DNA from: Desulfovibrio sp. UCD-KL4C
GTDB lineage: Bacteria > Desulfobacterota > Desulfovibrionia > Desulfovibrionales > Desulfovibrionaceae
Assembly: GCF_006210265.1 (NCBI RefSeq)
Contig: NZ_VCNC01000002.1
Span: 434,001 to 498,000 of the forward strand
Direction: 5' to 3'
Length of the DNA stretch: 64,000 bases
Shown here: in pieces, positions 62,392 through 64,000 of the stretch
Numbering within the stretch: the stretch's first letter is position 1
Layout: each line of letters opens with the position of its first letter
Translations under genes and position numbers: made by a program
Notes under the pieces: model-generated
The model's database searches: none
What the model was told of the DNA's origin: nothing
What the model saw: the letters and a program-made list of their open reading frames with translations, nothing else

Positions 62392-63783
62392 CTATTGCCG
62401 CCATGCAAAATTAAAAATTGTCTTAGCAATAATTTCCAAATCCAAAAAGACAGACCAATTTTGTAAATATTCTATATCATATGATATTCTTTTATTCATA
62501 TCTTCATCAGTATGAATTTCACCTTTGTAACCGTTTATCTGCGCGAGACCTGTAATCCCAGGCTTAGAAATATGACGCAGCATATATCCAGGAACAAATT
62601 TTCTGTATTCCTCATTCATTTTTACAGCATGAGGCCTCGGTCCAACTACTGACATAGTTCCTTTCAGCACATTCAAAAACTGCGGCAATTCATCAAGGCT
62701 ATTCTTACGTAGAAATGATCCAAAACGTGTAATACGTGCGTCATTTCTCGTTGCTGGAACAAAATCATACCCATCTTCAAGCACTTTCATTGTTCTGAAC
62801 TTATAAATTTGAAAAGGCTCCCCTTCAAGGCCATAACGCCATTGCTTAAAAAAGACAGGTCCCTTTGAAGTAAGCTTTAACCCAATGGCAATCAGCAGCA
62901 TAACCGGCATGGTTGCAATCAAAATCCCCCCCCCCAGTATCAAGTCTTCACACCTTTTAAGAACTCCGCTGACACCGGCAAAAGGTGAAGATCTCAAAAC
63001 AATTGCGGCTTGACCAGCAACACGAGCAACATCACCACCCATTAAATGCTTAAACAACGACATATCAGGGAAAAAAAAGACTTGTGCAGTAGAGTCTTCA
63101 AGACCGTGCAATAGCTCATTTAAAAGAGGTTCTTCCCCCATTGGTAAAGCCAAATACACAAGCTGAATATTATTGTTTTTAACGTATCTAGGGAGTTCTT
63201 CGATACTTCCAAGGCAAAAAGAAGATCCTTCGTAATGACTGTCATCAGTGTCAAAAAAACCCTCAACGCGTATTCCAGCCCAAGGATTATCTGAAACCCA
63301 ATCTGCCAGTGATGCGCCTATTTTACCTGTTCCGGCAATAACAACACTAGTACTGCCGCCATTATCTAAAAGCCATTTAAAGAAAATTTTTTTTACCAAG
63401 ACACGTTCCAAACACATTACTGTCGGCCATATGAACAGCCAAAGCAGTATGACACGTCGTGAATACAGGCTAGAAACTTTAAATAAATAACCAAGCATAA
63501 GCATGGTTGAAAAAACAAAAAAGACACCGATAATTATTCGGTTGCACTCAGAAATAATATCTGAACTGGCCCAGTCTTTATAGACTCCAACCATCTGGAA
63601 ATTTGATAAAATCAATACAATAGTTGTAACAATAAGCAAAGCCATTTGAGGAGATTTTTCGGCAAAAGGCTCAGGCCAAAAAGAAAAATATAGAACAAGC
63701 AGAACACCGACACCAAACGTGGCATCTAAAATTCTATGAACAGGCTTCAACATCGCAGCAGGAACTCTGAATTTTCTATCCAC
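62392..63783 (-). CDS. XrtA/PEP-CTERM-system priming glycosyltransferase (TIGR03013-like)
   Basis: A 463-residue inner-membrane undecaprenyl-phosphate sugar-phosphate transferase. Four N-terminal helices, a Rossmann-like middle domain (VVIAGTGKIGASLADW) and the C-terminal bacterial sugar transferase domain (KGPVFFKQWRYG ... YKFRTMKV) are seen. It initiates repeat-unit synthesis. The start is GTG at 63783, four bases after AGGAGG. A TTG at 63801 would include the ribosome site. The coding strand has ten consecutive G near codon 283. Confidence 0.87.
   Translation of the reverse strand: MDRKFRVPAAMLKPVHRILDATFGVGVLLVLYFSFWPEPFAEKSPQMALLIVTTIVLILSNFQMVGVYKDWASSDIISECNRIIIGVFFVFSTMLMLGYLFKVSSLYSRRVILLWLFIWPTVMCLERVLVKKIFFKWLLDNGGSTSVVIAGTGKIGASLADWVSDNPWAGIRVEGFFDTDDSHYEGSSFCLGSIEELPRYVKNNNIQLVYLALPMGEEPLLNELLHGLEDSTAQVFFFPDMSLFKHLMGGDVARVAGQAAIVLRSSPFAGVSGVLKRCEDLILGGGILIATMPVMLLIAIGLKLTSKGPVFFKQWRYGLEGEPFQIYKFRTMKVLEDGYDFVPATRNDARITRFGSFLRKNSLDELPQFLNVLKGTMSVVGPRPHAVKMNEEYRKFVPGYMLRHISKPGITGLAQINGYKGEIHTDEDMNKRISYDIEYLQNWSVFLDLEIIAKTIFNFAWRQ
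62926..62935 (-). repeat. homopolymeric G10 tract in the priming glycosyltransferase gene
   Basis: Ten consecutive G on the coding strand encode part of LILGGGIL, near codon 283 of 463, before the catalytic domain. A change of one base would truncate the enzyme. Confidence 0.9.
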
Positions 63784-63881
63784 ATTTCCTCCTGAATACA
63801 AAAATTGACTCGTTAAAAGTTTTAATTGGAATTATTTGACCCGAACATACTGTTTTTTTATGAAAATCATATTATTTTTAA

Positions 63882-63916
63882 CAAAAAAAGGGAAGATCGT
63901 TTGTAACGGTCTTCCC
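63882..63916 (-). terminator. terminator of the gene beyond the right edge
   Basis: GGGAAGA (63890-63896) pairs with TCTTCCC (63910-63916), with further pairing of CGTT with AACG inside. On the minus strand it is followed by a run of seven T. Confidence 0.8.
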
Positions 63917-63942
63917 CTACATAATACAATTAAGATAATTAG

Positions 63943-64000
63943 CTATAATCTTACAAGAAGACTCTTAACTTGTTGCTTTTCAGGAAAATTATCCTGAGTT
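63943..64000 (-). CDS. possible C-terminal end of a minus-strand gene
   Basis: Reading on the minus strand from the right edge, one frame is open for 18 codons (TQDNFPEKQQVKSLLVRL) to a TAG at 63943-63945, followed by a terminator. This is consistent with the last codons of a gene that starts outside the window. Too little is visible to name it. Confidence 0.4.
   Translation of the reverse strand, partial: TQDNFPEKQQVKSLLVRL

Noticed and set aside
1-64000. tRNA, rRNA, tmRNA or CRISPR array
   Set aside because: None was recognised by eye. In particular, no cloverleaf-like gene or regular spacer-repeat array was seen. A tRNAscan-SE or CRISPR search would settle it.

Overview
The window is a low-GC chromosomal segment of a Gram-negative bacterium. 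My best inference is a Desulfovibrio/Maridesulfovibrio-type member of the Desulfovibrionaceae. Supporting points are the PxxKW-type small cysteine protein, an in-frame UGA selenoprotein, a ModE-like half regulator, the YggT-DivIVA-YdcH-ilvBNC order, and TrmFO together with MnmG. No rRNA, tRNA, CRISPR array, intact insertion sequence or prophage was seen. Layout: 1-3.8 kb on the + strand holds purine and methylthioadenosine salvage (AzgA-type permease, Apt, MtnP, MTA/SAH deaminase). 3.9-16.2 kb (+) is mostly housekeeping: PxxKW protein, M20 peptidase, MnmG, PilZ protein, CorC-like protein, Lnt, RF2 with a programmed frameshift, a GGDEF cyclase, a FlhG/MinD ATPase, an HU/IHF protein, an UshA-like selenoprotein that ordinary ORF calling breaks at UGA, and DapA. 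16.2-28.3 kb holds TrmFO (-), an orphan OppD/OppF ATPase pair, an HD protein, a ModE-like regulator facing a MATE pump, a DUF2156 protein, a phosphodiesterase, a UvrD-type helicase, ThiL and TrmO. 28.3-42.5 kb is almost entirely on the - strand: IF-1, an RRM protein, the branched-chain amino acid genes ilvBNC downstream of YggT/DivIVA/YdcH, a HAD phosphatase, unknown proteins, TatA (+), a CDP-alcohol phosphatidyltransferase with two exported unknowns, MiaA, CoaD, RsmD and a beta-CASP nuclease. 42.7-44.3 kb (+) holds a LOG-family protein and an EamA transporter. From about 44.3 kb to the end the window is an exopolysaccharide locus in two converging halves. The + half (45.6-53.2 kb) is AT-rich and looks like the variable part: WecG/TagA-type glycosyltransferase, GT4 glycosyltransferase, an exosortase-EpsI fusion that has lost its catalytic residues, a Wzx-type flippase, a secreted GH5 glycosidase and a Wzy/O-antigen-ligase-like protein. 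It is preceded by a small unknown gene and a decayed 3' fragment of manC. The - half (63.8-53.4 kb) is the conserved machinery associated with exosortase/PEP-CTERM systems: priming glycosyltransferase, APS kinase, Wza-like export protein, outer-membrane beta-barrel, Wzz-like chain-length protein, tyrosine autokinase and AAA ATPase, then a pyruvyl transferase and a glycosyltransferase. Together these would build, polymerise, export and modify a surface polysaccharide, possibly pyruvylated or sulfated (inference). The points most worth a second look are the hidden UGA-decoded selenoprotein (14363-15253), the catalytically dead exosortase fused to EpsI (47860-49425), homopolymeric G tracts inside two polysaccharide genes, the manC relic, and the structured, gene-poor interval at 44251-44757.
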